DNA from: Diplocarpon mali
Taxonomy: Eukaryota > Ascomycota > Leotiomycetes > Helotiales > Drepanopezizaceae
Direction: 5' to 3'
DNA length: 64,000 nucleotides
NCBI GenBank assembly: GCA_024741835.1
Contig: JAENRP010000098.1
Coordinates: 82,561-146,560 of the forward strand
Positions 23,195 to 38,542 of this stretch are shown here, piece after piece. A program made the position numbers and the translations under genes. Under the pieces are notes generated by a model. That model made no database searches. It was not told the DNA's origin and was given only the letters and a program-made list of their open reading frames with translations. The first letter of the stretch is position 1. Each line of letters opens with the position of its first letter.

Positions 23195-25643
23195 CTAAAT
23201 GACTGACTCGACATCTGTTGCTTTTGAATTTGGCGATCTTCGTTGACCTCGGCAGCACCAGATCGCCATAGCGATTGCGGATAAAGCCAGTGCAGCCACT
23301 GCATAAATCCAAACATTTGATGCTACACTAAGACTATGCCCATCGGCGGTAGTTTCAAACCCAAAGAAATTGGAACCGAAGAAAGTCTGATCAGCACCAG
23401 GTCAATCAAGCTGCTCGGTTGGCTGGATTGTTGATAACGTACTGCTAGGAAAGTCGCAGGCAGGAAAACGGCCGATATCAAAGCAATGGTCCTCATTGCT
23501 CGGGTGTCCTTGGTAGACTGAGAAGTGAGCTGTCTGACAAGGCAATTCTCCTCCGCGCCTTGTTTTGATATCTCATGCATCGCAGAGTTCATTCTGTGGT
23601 TCGTGTTGGCTGTCCGAAGATCAAGTATGTGCTCAATCTAGGCGCATTTGGTAAATTAATTTCCAAGAAAAGTTGTTATAACGTAGCTTACCAAAGATCC
23701 GACCCCTTGTGCTCGGCTGACGATGGATCCTAGCTGTAATAGATGAGTTCTGGTCTGGAACTCAAGATCGTCCATCATCGTCTCAAACTGACCAAAAGAT
23801 CCAGCCAAGCTAGGTGACGAAAGAGATCTTGCTCGAGAGAAAACGCCCTTCAGGTGCTCGCACAAATTTCTGTTCAGTTTAAGCAGGTGTATGAGTCGCT
23901 TCACCTTATCCATCGTGATCTGCAGACTGCGTAAGACACCAAAACTCGCGGTTATTTGCCCGTCATTGATGGGCTGCTCGAGGCTCGATGAGAAACTACA
24001 GTCCATCTGGATTACACTCCAGTTATCAGCATAGGGGCTTTAATCGAGAATATTCTACTACCATATCTGCTAGTTTCTCCTCAAGATGATTCACATAGTC
24101 ACGCCAACCTTCGGCCAGACACGACATGATGAGCGGGTGGAATCTAAATTGCCCGAGCGGCTGCGACGTCTCTGGCTCTGAAATAGCCAAGGCGAGGCGC
24201 TCACTGAGAATCCCGGATGGGTTGAGTAGTATCCACGTACTCTTGGCCGGATCTGCTTGAAAATTATGATATATTCCTGTTTCCCGAACCGAGAATGGAT
24301 CTCCATCTGGAGATTCTCGCCCATGACGAGCAACGTATTTGAAGTTGTATGCCACTTCTAAAATGGATCAGCTTTGCGTTCGTGTTTCGGGTCTGCTGAA
24401 CCACACCATAGCCACAGCCTTCAATATTTGGGGCTAGCCTTCCGAAAAATGCGTTGAAGCTCTCCTCAGTCGCCGAAAACTTCTCGCCAAATATGTGGAC
24501 TATGTCCAGGAACCTTGGATGCACATTGCAGGCGGTCAAAAGTTTTCGGAAAAGCTCCTCGGTAACCAGAAGATGGCTCCATGAGTCTTCCTGTCCTACA
24601 TGGCTACATTCCGGACGAGTTAGTGTATATACTTTCTTAGAATGTCTGATCAGCAACATACAAGATAAGCGTCTCTGGTTCTCCTTCTAGGTGCAGCATC
24701 AGCCGCTCTGACGAAAAGATTGTAGCGAACATTGGATTGACTATTCTGACAATCAGTCGTGCGATCGTCTCTTACGTGCCAGCTTGCAAACCTTGTAGGG
24801 GTGTCCTTGTTATCACTCGTAGCTCACTCTGTTCCTCAAGAGGTATAAACAATCTTTGGGTGGCAACTCTAAGGGCTCCATCGGAACGGATTGCATCAGT
24901 TTCTAGGGCAGAAAAGGATAGATTTCGGGGGTATAATTCCCAGCCGGCGAATCTGTCGCCTGAGCTTGCTGCCATACTTCCCGTGACTACGGTCGACAAG
25001 CAGCTATGTGATATTTCCGAGGTAGCAAGGGGCAATGGTGAGCGATCTGGAGAGGTATGCGTTGTTGTTACTTGTTAACATAGTCTCAGCCCGCTGAGCC
25101 AGGTACCGCGATACTCCGGCTGACAACGTCTTGTGGAACCGCACTCATCATTCGGTACAGTAGGCAGCAAGACTCTCTGGAGCGGCATGGCATGGCGTTC
25201 TGCGGTGGGCAGACTCTCCATTTGTCAATATTCTGCTTCATCCTCTGGTCTGCGGTCCATTACCGTGCACTTTGGCTTGGTTGTCTCGCCTCAGCCCCAT
25301 CAGTCCCTTCTGCCGCACGGCTCTTCCCAAGTTTACGAAATTCCGCAAACCGCCGACGCAGTTCTCTCTTCTCATGCTCAGTACTTTGTCAGTTCTTATT
25401 GTAGATGGGGGCGAGAGAGGTATCGCTCACCATCTCCAATCTTCTAGGGATTGAGATCTTCCACTTGGCGTAGTCGTCCGGCGGCTCCTGAAGTCTGTTA
25501 ACACATGAGGACGCGAGGCAATAGGCACGCGCTTCAGGTCTCACAATTATCTTGAAGTTGTCCTTCCCAAACCATAGTTCGAGGCGTTCCTCCAGCACGC
25601 TGAGCACGAGTGTGTATCGAGCGTCGATAGTCTCTTCGATCAT
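23195..25643 (-). CDS. Fungal CorA-like membrane protein (accessory family), possibly frame-disrupted
   Basis: A multi-exon gene converging on the kinase gene, 42 bp between stop codons. The C-terminal half looks intact: SVRETGIYHNFQ, LAEGWRDYVNHLEEKLADM, a long helical stretch (TMDKVKRLIHLLKLNRNLCEHL, QTRTHLLQLGSIVSRAQG), then TMS1 (RTIALISAVFLPATFLATFFGSNFFGF) and TMS2 (VWIYAVAALALSAIAMAIW) in exons 23443-23637 and 23195-23386. This is the layout of the fungal CorA-like family, where the GMN loop of true magnesium channels is changed (here GSN). Exon 1 (25431-25643, MIEETIDARYTLVLSVLEE) and exon 2 (25264-25376) are plausible. Between 24350 and 25100, however, a stop codon and a one-base frame change near VVQQTRN/VAYNFKY could not be removed with normal introns. 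Function unknown; ion transport is not established for the family. Confidence 0.55.
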
Positions 25644-26043
25644 GATGGCTTGATCCGATAACGATTATAATGTTGGTCGGCACAGGCGAGAATGCATTTA
25701 TTGACAGGCGAGGATGCTTGCAAGGTCGGCCGAGATTTTGGGAGAGTTCTCCGAGTTGCCAAGGCATATATGGGCGTCTGGGTGTCCGAGTCCAGCCGTT
25801 TGATCTGACCGGGCGTCCTGACTTGCTGACTGCGGTCTGCATAGCCTGCCGTGTGACTCGACTGAGACTATTGAAACAATATATCCGACCAATGCTTCAA
25901 AGGGAAGATTGAGGCACTGCACATGCACACATGCACTTGCCGATGCCCAGATTCTATAAGCCCCTCGACTCGCGTCTGGTATTGTGGTCTTGTGAGCTTG
26001 ATCCCCGTTGCATTATTTTTCTGGCGACAAGGCGTATGCAAAC

Positions 26044-28225
26044 ATGTCCGAGAAGCTGGATCAATCTGCTGCAGTTGCTGGTGTGCCTATTAGTCGCGAT
26101 CAGCTTTCGCTCCAGGAGATAGACATCTTCGGTGACTCTGCACCGGGCGTTCGGCGTGCGCAGATTTTGGCCAGGCATCTAACCGACCGGGAGCGTGTAT
26201 TCATATTCGTGTCTCTGTTTTTTCTGGCATATGTCTATGGTCTAGATGGAACCCTCCGATATATATATCAGGTGAGCGCATCCCATAACATGGCAAGTCC
26301 CTGGCCTTCACTAAGCATAGAAACAGCCGTATGCAACCTCTGGGTTCGGGTCGCACTCCACACTTGCAACTATCAATGTACTACGCAGTATAATTGCAGC
26401 GACAGCCCAGGTAGAGCAACTCTTGAGCAGCACATACACCGTTTGGCTAACATCTCTAGCCAACCGCCGCCAAGATTGCAGATGTTTTTGGAAGGACAGA
26501 GCTGATCAGCGCCAGCGTTGTATTTTATATTATTGGTAAGCCCAGCGACACCTCTTCTCAACCGTGCTGATGAATCCAGGGACGATTGTCGAAGCAAGTT
26601 GCCACAATGTGCAGGGCTTCGCTGCTGGCGCCGTGATATATCAGGTTTGGAGATCTTGGGTGGCTAGATGTATGATCTGATGATCCTCTAGATTGGGTAC
26701 ACCTCGATTCTCGTTCTGGTCGAGGTTGTCATCGCGGATATCACGTCGTTGAAATCTCGCCTCGTCTTTTCGTTCGTTCCAACATTACCGTTCCTGGTAA
26801 GAGTTTATCGAGTCTGTTGAATGATAGTGTTGACGGGTTCAGATCAATACTTGGGTTAGCGGGGACATTGCCGAGGCTGTCCTGGCAGTCACAACATGGC
26901 GCTGGGGTGTGGGAATGTTTGCCCTCATTTATACATGTAAGCATTCTATCTGGCAGGTATTTCTCGCTCGATTTGCTCAATTGACCCCCAGGTGCCGCAA
27001 TTCCCCTGGTTCTTTCTCTCTGGCTTCCTTTTCGACGAGTGAGGAATAGTGGCGTTTTGGCCAATAACCGAAGCACACAAGAGATGCTCGGCACTCCTCG
27101 TCTGGCAGTGGCTATCTACAGGCAGCTGGATGTTATTGGCATCCTACTGCTGATCATCGTGTTCTCACTTATTCTGGTCCCGCTCACAGTTGCTGGTGGA
27201 TCATCCGAGCAGTGGAGCAAGGGGAAGATCATTGCACCCTTGATTGTTGGGATCATCTGCATTCCATTTTGGATATGGAGAGAAAATGAAGCGCGATATC
27301 CGATGGTGCCTTTCAAGGTAAGCTTTCCAGTGCACTCCGGGCAGCAATCACTAACACATTCCAGCTACTCAAGGACCGCGCAGTATGGAGTGTTCTTGGG
27401 ATTGCGTGGATGCTCACATTCTGCTGGTACCTGCAAGGAAATTTCCTCTATACTGTCCTCGTTGTCTCTTTCGATGAATCAATTAAGAGCGCTACTCGGA
27501 TATCTTCTCTTTACAGGTAAGAGCAGCATTGCACGGTTCTGCCTCCATTTCCACGGCTAATGGCGTGAAGTTTCTGCTCGGTCATCACTGGAACACTTCT
27601 TGGATTCATTGTAAGATTACGAAAGGTTCGCGTTCTGAAGCAGTTCATCGTATCTGGGACTATGCTTTTCCTAGCCGCATACGGGGTTCTCATCTACTAC
27701 CGCGGGGGACCTGGATTCCGCAGTCACTCTGGCATCATCGGCTCCCAGATACTCCTCGGCGTCGCAGGTGGTCTGTTTTCATATCCCGCGCAAGCCTCGA
27801 TACAAGCCGCGACCACGCACGAGCACGTCGCAGTCATCACTGGCCTCTACCTCGCTACCTACAACGTGGGCAGCGCATTTGGGAATACGGTCTCTGGTGC
27901 CATATGGACCCAGACCTTAATCCCGACCCTGATCAGGAATCTACCCTCACCATACAACAACGTGACCATGGCTCAGCAGATCTACGGGTCGCCGTTCGAG
28001 TACGCTGCGAATTATTCCATCGGGACCCCGCTGCGGGATGGGATCGTCGAGAGTTACCGATACACTCAGAAGCTGCTGACTATCACTGGTATCTGTCTGT
28101 GCGTACCGCTGATCGTCTTCAGCCTGCTGATTGATAATCCCAAGCTGGGCGAGGAGCAGAGCCTGCCCGACGCAGAGGAGCCAGCGGCGTTGGAAGGAAG
28201 AGCACCTTGGTGGAGAGTTTTCTAG
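26044..28225 (+). CDS. MFS siderophore-iron transporter (Arn/MirB/Str family)
   Basis: A plasma-membrane proton symporter for ferric siderophores, normally of 14 membrane segments and about 600 aa. It starts [11 protein letters not shown] and has several short introns that all splice in frame: after RYIYQ to [19 protein letters not shown], after AATAQ to [19 protein letters not shown] (the family's conserved loop), then [39 protein letters not shown]...[16 protein letters not shown]-like segments, [13 protein letters not shown], and [16 protein letters not shown]. The last exon gives [40 protein letters not shown] and the extracellular loop before a final membrane segment. The conserved second transmembrane block with [10 protein letters not shown] marks the siderophore group rather than drug pumps. 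No siderophore synthetase lies in this window. It diverges from the CorA-like gene with a 400-bp shared upstream region, and the frame is intact, unlike its neighbours. Confidence 0.9.
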
Positions 28226-28524
28226 CTGGCCTGCACATCTACAATCTCAAATCATCGTCAGGTTGGAATAACGGTCTGCAGGAAATTCGTGTTGCTGATA
28301 GGCTCCAAGCAGTGTACGGATAGGACCTTTGCGAACCCGCACGGCAGAAATAATCACTTCACTTTCTCCCTGATATTGAGCACTTCTCTTGATGTCACCC
28401 CAAAAAAGATCTCTAATAGAAGGAAGAAAGACCCCAGCGACTCGAACGAGTCATCCACTCATATATCTTTATTGCGTGGCATTCAAAATAATGCATTATA
28501 GTGCTCCATAAAACTTTGTCCGCC

Positions 28525-28642
28525 ACATACGACCATAGACTGAAGAGAATTGGGCATCCCGTCCGCTCTGCCATACACAAGCCTCAGATCGGCAGATTAG
28601 TAGTTGGGTGGGTGACCACCAGCGAATACCTGCTGTTGTATG
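28525..28642 (+). rRNA. 5S ribosomal RNA
   Basis: 118 nt begin ACATACGACCATA and end GTTGTATGT, forming the terminal helix. Inside are CATCCCGTCCGCTCT, CAAGCC, AGTAGTTGGGTGGGTGACC and ACCAGCGAAT, the universally conserved 5S elements that also include the internal pol III promoter boxes. A run of six T (28645-28650) follows as terminator. Relative to the remembered ascomycete form, the helix III pair is changed on both sides (GGCA with TGCC), keeping pairing; helix II has one probable A-C mismatch. Solitary dispersed 5S genes are normal in filamentous fungi. Confidence 0.9.
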
Positions 28643-28650
28643 TCTTTTTT
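28643..28650 (+). terminator. Pol III terminator of the 5S rRNA gene
   Basis: A T run immediately after the 5S sequence, the standard RNA polymerase III stop signal. Confidence 0.8.
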
Positions 28651-29065
28651 CGTCTCAATTTTTATTTGGGCGAGTTGATGCTTAATCTCAAATTCCGAAA
28701 TCGTCTTGTTGTTCAGTTCATCAGCATATCTTTTTGGCTAAGATCGGGTCTAACCTTGCTGGCGATTACTCTGCGGCCATGATGGGAGAAAGACATGCGA
28801 TTGGCTTCGACCGCCACACAAGTTCCTCGCTCGAGTCGAACTCGCGGGGCGTCTTATGGTTAATCATCGCACAGATCTAATCAACACACAGCTCTTACCT
28901 GCGATGCGCAAGGGACATTCAGATTTTGATGCGTGCTTACTGTACTGTACTCGGCGACTCGGGCACGCGGCCACGAAGATGTTGATTTCTCACAGGGCGC
29001 AGTTCGAGTCGGGTGTTTACGCTCGCGTGTCAAGCGGGCATCGTTGGAAGTCAAGACTTTATATC

Positions 29066-29622
29066 TTACATGTCTAGGCAGATAGGTATGACATACACGG
29101 CGCCCGGAGCCAGACCCGGGAGCAGCATCGCGGGCACGGGACGAGGCGAGTCTCCTGGATCATTGCCAGGCGCCTGTTCGTGTGGCGTGGTATCCAAGGC
29201 TCTACTTGCAGCGCTGTGCGGAGGCGGACTTCGGTGCGTAGCTGGTTCTACTTGGTACGGTTTTGCCGAGCTGGGTTGCGGGTATGGGTTTTGTGAGGAT
29301 AGCTGACCAGATGGGCTGGATGGCCGAGGTGAATCGTAGGTTGTTGCTGGGACGAGCTTGGGTGTGGCTATGCTCGGGTTGGAAGGCGCTTCATCAAGAG
29401 TGTCTTGTCTGGATTGTGAAGGGGTTTTGGTGAAAAGGGGTTTGGAGCGGCGAAGCGGCGACCGGCTTTGCGTTCTCTGAATAGCACAGACAGACTGGGG
29501 GGGCAGGATACTCGCTAGGGCTCTATTCTCGTCTATCTCCTGCGTGCTGGTTACGAGGGAGACTTGAGAGATGGGGAGATCTCCCGAGTGTACTTGTGTG
29601 GAAGTCTTTTCCTCAGAAGACA
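29066..29622 (-). CDS. Proline/serine-rich open frame, unknown, possibly an exon
   Basis: An open frame of about 185 codons downstream of the S1/P1 nuclease gene encodes a Pro/Ser/Thr-rich, disordered sequence (for example LFTKTPSQSRQDTLDEAP, NPYPQPSSAKPYQVEPATH). It has no ATG at its beginning: the frame opens behind a TAG and an acceptor-like CTAG, so it would have to be a second exon. No partner exon could be placed with confidence. It could be an alternative 3' extension of the nuclease transcript, an independent gene, or chance in a GC-richer patch. Confidence 0.25.
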
Positions 29623-29775
29623 CACTTGTCTAGACGTCTCGGAAGTGGATCCTAGTTGGGGTGTAGGTATCTGAAATTATGGAGAGAATTACTTGAAAGA
29701 TATATACAGCCAGCTGCAGCCGGCGTTCTCGTCCTCGTAGTCTGTGCGAAGAAATAAGAAACCACCAGTCGGTGC

Positions 29776-31178
29776 TCAAGTGCTTGACGAAGCGATCAAG
29801 TTCAGCCAAGCAGCCAGCCTGTATCCGGCCTTCGCGATCTGCTTCTCCACGACGGGAATGGCGCTCTCGTAGTAGGCGCCACTGATCTCTTTCCCCTCGA
29901 CGGCGTCCTGGCCATCGGGAAGGACAGTGGTGCAGACGAAAGAATTGGTCTCCGAGGCCCATGACAGGGCAGTCTCTGCTGGATCTGAGAGGGAGGTGCC
30001 GGCCAGCCAGGAGTGAGATTCGCTCGTGTAGGAGCCATCCTTGATGAGTGCTGTCAAGTTCGATGCCCACGATTCGGCGAGGGCCGGAGTGTAGCGCCCG
30101 ACCAGCTTCTCTGGAATCTTGGTGTCCCACTGTGAAGATGAGTAAATTTCCTGCGCAGATGGGGGATTTGCTTACGGCAGCGTGGAGATTGGTGCTGACA
30201 TCATTGAACAGGACAGCGATGTCGTTGCCTCCAACCTCGAGATTCTCAACGTGGAGTGGCTGGTGAACATCACCGGTAAACTCATTAGAAGGGTCAGTAA
30301 GTGTCGAGTTTCAAGGCTAGTTTGGTATGGTGATCTGGTGGGCCAAGACGAAGTGAGCACTGCTACCTCGCTTCAAGATCATCACGGAAGTTCGGAGCCG
30401 TCGCATGAGCTGCCAGCAGCTCTGATATGAGAATGAAGTATACGGCTCCAAGAATAAAAAATTGTCTGCTGTACTTACGTGGATTAGGAACTGGTGCTGG
30501 TCAGTAGGAGCGCCATCGTGCATGCAAGGAAGTGCTTACTTTGGCTGCTATTTTTCTCTCAGCCAAGCTGAGCGTCTTGTTCTGGACTCGTGCCGTCTGA
30601 CTTGAGGTTAGTTTGTCCACTGCCGGTTCATAGGCAAAAATTCTTACATAGTTTCCGATCGCGCTGACGATGCATCCATCATGGCAGTCTCGTGCGATGT
30701 CTACGCCGCAACTCGAGGGCGGGCTGTCAATCGCATCTGACAAAGTTAACACAGAATTCAGTAGATGATGTCGGCTTCAAATGCCACGAGCTTGAGCTTC
30801 CATGGACTGTTGAGAGACCAAACACATACCCATGTAGTGATAGAGCCCCGAGAATGCGCCTTCGTGAGTGTATCGATAGGAATCCGCCTGATAATTCTCA
30901 GCAGGTAGCATTTTGAGCTTGACCTATTCCTACCCATGTAGCAACGCCAGCCAGGTAATTCTCCTTGGTGTCGTTCAAGACGTTCTGGAAGTATGTCTTG
31001 GTAGCGTCCGTCACTAGCAACCTCGATCAGAATGTAAGTTTTGAGCAGCAAGACTTGAATCCGTACCAAAGTTTGTCGCGACATATGCCACAGTGGTGTG
31101 CCCAAGAGAACCCCATGCTGAACAGAGTGGCAGAATAGATGCTACAAGCAGAGCCGCGGCGGAGAATTGAGCCTTCAT
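29776..31178 (-). CDS. Secreted S1/P1-type nuclease
   Basis: A zinc-dependent extracellular nuclease for single-stranded DNA/RNA with 3'-nucleotidase activity. The signal peptide (MKAQFSAAALLVASILPLCSA) ends exactly before WGSLGH, and the mature N-terminal Trp is itself a zinc ligand in this family. Further landmarks in order are VTDATKTYFQNVL, ADSYRYTHEGAFSGLYHYMD, DSPPSSCGVDIARDCHDGCIVSAIGNY, then HQFLIH and FTGDVHQPLHVENLEVGGND with the zinc-binding His/Asp set, and WDTKIPEKLVGRYTP. HQFLIH is encoded by an 18-nt microexon (30479-30496), followed by a 198-bp intron (30281-30478). The final exon ends at 29776. Role: probably phosphate and nucleotide scavenging from external nucleic acid. Confidence 0.9.
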
Positions 31179-31549
31179 TGTGGAAACGATGATAAACAGC
31201 GAGAATCACTTACTCTTGCGTCGGCAGTGCGCTGAGAATCAACAACTGATAGGCATCTGCACTTTTTATACTCGGAAAGGGAGCAGGTTACGCATGATTG
31301 ATGATGTGCGGCGGATGAAGTCCCGAATGAAGAAGGTCTCGTCCTGTAAGCTCAGCCCCGAGCAGATATACAAGCGGCCGAGAAGGTTTCCTGTCAACGC
31401 AGCATTTGAAGCCCTCACTCATTTTCATGGGATATGTGATAAGAAGGGCGACGACAGGCTGGGACGCTTCGAACTGGTCGGTAAAAAGAAGCTTAATGCT
31501 GGCTTGTTCGGCCAAATTCCCCACCTTCCGAATCTAATTTAATTCCCGC

Positions 31550-33180
31550 CTCCAGAATCAACCAGACCCGATGCTAGCACCGGAGAGGTAATAACAGCGC
31601 TCGACGGAGATGCCCGTGTTGACGTTCGGCAAGTTATAATGCGCGACTCGCTTACTGGTTTAGCCGATACTGTCAATGCCACCGAAACTGAAGAGTCCCC
31701 AGGGGTGCTGTGTTTGACAGACACGTTCGTCGCTTGAATAATACAACTCGCACGTCAAATACCTGCCTCCTCTGCAGCCGTAACGGAATCTCGGCCGGCT
31801 AGAAGCCGTTTGTTTGCGACCCCAAGCTCAACAGCTTTGACGCTGCTCTACCCATAAGTGAATGAAGTATCGTTCAGATCCTCGAGTACTTGAAGCCGGT
31901 ATTTTCCCAGCCGTTCGGATGACCATTGCTCGGTTCTTCAACGGGTAAGATCAGAGATTACTACAACCAGTCCTGTTTATCAATACGAGCGTGGCTTCTA
32001 TAGCAACGGGCTTAACATCATACGGGGTTCTCGGTCCGGTTCGAGCTCCGTTGGGCATTAGAGTTGTTCACTACGGGGTCGCTTTACCCTTTCTTGCCTA
32101 ATCTATCTAGTCTTGGTTCTGCTACCCTAATATCCCTGTTGAGGTATCTTCTCTGACCTTGGAGAAGAAATCTCACCTTATCGAACCAGTACATATTTCG
32201 TCGCAGGCCAGAAGACTACCATATGAGTGTCAAGTCCAGCGGAGGCTTACCATGGTTTGCAAGGGCTTAAGTTACTTCGTGCGGTGTTTATTCGGCCTGC
32301 GACGAGGTGGGCTGAGGCAGAGCTCTTTTAAGCAGAAGCAGTTTGAGATCCAGTTCATAGAAGCCGGGAAAGATCCCGTCTCGGAGTTTCGTAGTACACA
32401 TCGGCGTACTCCAGAGGGTTCTAACAATTTCCTCAGTAGAATGTTGGAACATTGTTTAACAGCTACATACTAGTATCTAAGCCAGGCTGTCTGCTTTATA
32501 GTTTTGCCCGTTGCTGTACGCATAAATCTGACCGATAAAAACATAAGAAGAAAATCCTCTCAAAAGATAAGACCACCCAGGATCTTTGTGCCAGTTGCCA
32601 CATTCGTAAAGCCGCAAGCGGAGAATTCGGCGTGATTGCAATGATCATTATGGTGATACCGATCAAGCCTTTCCCGGTGAAGCCGCCTATCACGGGTTAC
32701 CTTGGTGTCTGTGACTCTACCCGCATTCGCCGGAATAATTGGTATGGTTACGATCAATGGAGACCGAAAGCTTACTCTCGCTGTATGATTCTCGAGGGGT
32801 AAATGTACGAGGTCACGTAATCGTTACGCTCGGTTGGACGTCGTCTCCGGCAGCTAGTTATCTATCCGAAGAAAACCAAGCGCAATGTCATGTTGATGGT
32901 TGGATGCTATGCAGGTAACCTGGTCTTAGCTCAGATCTAGATCCTATCTTCTGCTCCAAGGTATTATGGCGCGTAGATACCAATGATATACTAGCTGACT
33001 TGTTTCCCTTACGTTTGTTTTAATAGCTGGAATCAAAAAAACAGAGGATTGGGCTGCCAATAAGTTTGGTGGCTCGCACGAAAGTGGGGTTGATATCGCG
33101 GAATTCGACAAGGATGGGCAACTTGTGCGGAAAAGAGTGGCGACTGAGAAAATATATGTAACATATTTTGATATCTTTTT
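31550..33180 (+). pseudogene. Decayed DAL5/allantoate-permease-type MFS transporter
   Basis: No long frame survives, but pieces in one order on the + strand match the family: LEAGIFPAVRMTIARFFNG followed by DQRLLQPVLFINTSVASIATG (about 31880-32010), then NIPVEVSSLTLEKKSHLIE (about 32130-32190), matching the conserved DSPxxARFLTxxEK loop before transmembrane segment 7, then TKRNVMLMVGCYAGNLVLAQ and APRYYGA-IPMIY (about 32870-33000), matching TKKVxxNAxxxxGYCxGNIIGPQ and the APRY block. Stops (TAG, TAA) and frame changes separate them, and intervening parts are unrecognisable. The region is AT-rich, with many TA steps, consistent with repeat-induced point mutation or old neutral decay. Boundaries are approximate. 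Confidence 0.6.
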
Positions 33181-37068
<3,888 letters not shown>

Positions 37069-37637
37069 CTCGACGCGTCGGTGTCAAGGATTTGACCACA
37101 GCGAATGGGGCCTAGGTTTGTTGGTGGTGAGTAAGTGGAGCCTGGAGTCCGGGTCTAGGGCTCACTTAAAAGGAAAGACAGGACTAGGGTTGGTATGGGT
37201 GCTGGTATGGCTCGGGACTCAATGATGAATTTCGATCAATAGGGACTAGAAATTTCAAATAAAACTAGCAGATTTCCCTGATCAACCTCACTATTGTTAT
37301 TCTAAGAGTCGAACCAGCTCAGCCCAGGCATTTCTTGTCCTATCTCTTCATCACTGGCTCGTTCTTCGGATCTTTGACACTCAATGCATGTGTTATTGAC
37401 TGGATTGCATTAGGAAGATGCCCTAACGATCATGTACCCGTGGGAGAGTTGGAGATTCGAATGTCTTTCAATGTAGATAATAGCCAATTTCTCAACGCAA
37501 AAACTTCGTAACCACCATAAGCTCGAACGCCAACGCTCATATGCAAGCAAGACCGGTCACCTCAATGGCGACCGTTCTTCTCACTCCAAATTCTTCTACC
37601 AACGGACATCATCCAATGCTCTCCGCTCCCACGCTCA

Positions 37638-38209
37638 TCACAAACCCAACATCCTGCGACAGCCCTCCCTCACTCGCTGCTCATACTCCGCTCTCCTCTC
37701 CCTCCACATTTTTGCGGCCTCGACATTCGCGGGGCTTTCGTCGTTCGGCTCTGCTAGCATGCTCATCACAGAAATCAAGATCTTCTCCACGCTTTGGATT
37801 GGCGACCAACGCTCCGAGGCGTGCTCATAGTGGTTCGGGTCATCGCCTGGTGGGTGCAGAATGCTGATGCAGACTAGGCCGCTGGGGTAGACTATATAGC
37901 AAAATTCCTTTAGCGACGTCGATTTACTTGATATGTGGACAAGACACGCCACCGCAACTCACCATTCGGGTGCCACACCTCCCCAAGAAACCGCATACTC
38001 GGAGGCGCCAGCGGATAGTCTTTTGGAAACTTCAATTCCGCGGGGAAGATACCTCCTTCGAATGGTGTGCCCTCAGGTCCCTGAATCAGAGCTTCCCAGT
38101 ATAGCAGGTCGTCTTCCGAGACAGGGCCTGCGGTGATGCCATCGGGTGGGTTGTTGGTTAGGGCGCGGTATTCTTGGAGAAGTCGGCGCTGGGCGGTTGA
38201 GGAGGCCAT
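37638..38209 (-). CDS. UBC7: Ubiquitin-conjugating enzyme E2 of the Ubc7/UBE2G2 type (ER-associated degradation)
   Basis: Accepts ubiquitin from E1 and works with ER-membrane E3 ligases in degradation of misfolded proteins. Two exons (37963-38209 and 37638-37891, intron 37892-37962) join to 166 aa. The UBC fold shows [50 protein letters not shown], the HPN motif (80-82), the catalytic Cys in [14 protein letters not shown] (C90) and an acidic loop insertion after the Cys ([13 protein letters not shown]) that is diagnostic for Ubc7. [30 protein letters not shown] follows as usual. The intron sits exactly between HPN and the active-site Cys. Confidence 0.95.
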
Positions 38210-38542
38210 TTTCTATGTGTATTTCGAAATGTACCGAGGGGCATAAATAGGAGGGAGACCTGATAGGTATTAATCTTGACACGATGTTGACCTCTGGGCC
38301 AAGGCTGAGTAATGGATGCGTTAGCACCTCGAATCGGCTGTTCTCGCACCTCCCCCGCATTTGGCGTCATAACCCCTCAGTTTTTTTAGAGTTCTCGACC
38401 GACATAAATCAAACTATGCTCTACTATAAGAAACGGCAGTTAGACCACCTGCCCACATTCCCTTTCTAACAATCAGAAATTTCCACACAACTCAAGATCA
38501 GAAACCGAGAGATTAGTATTCTTTCACCGCAGCACAAAGAAC

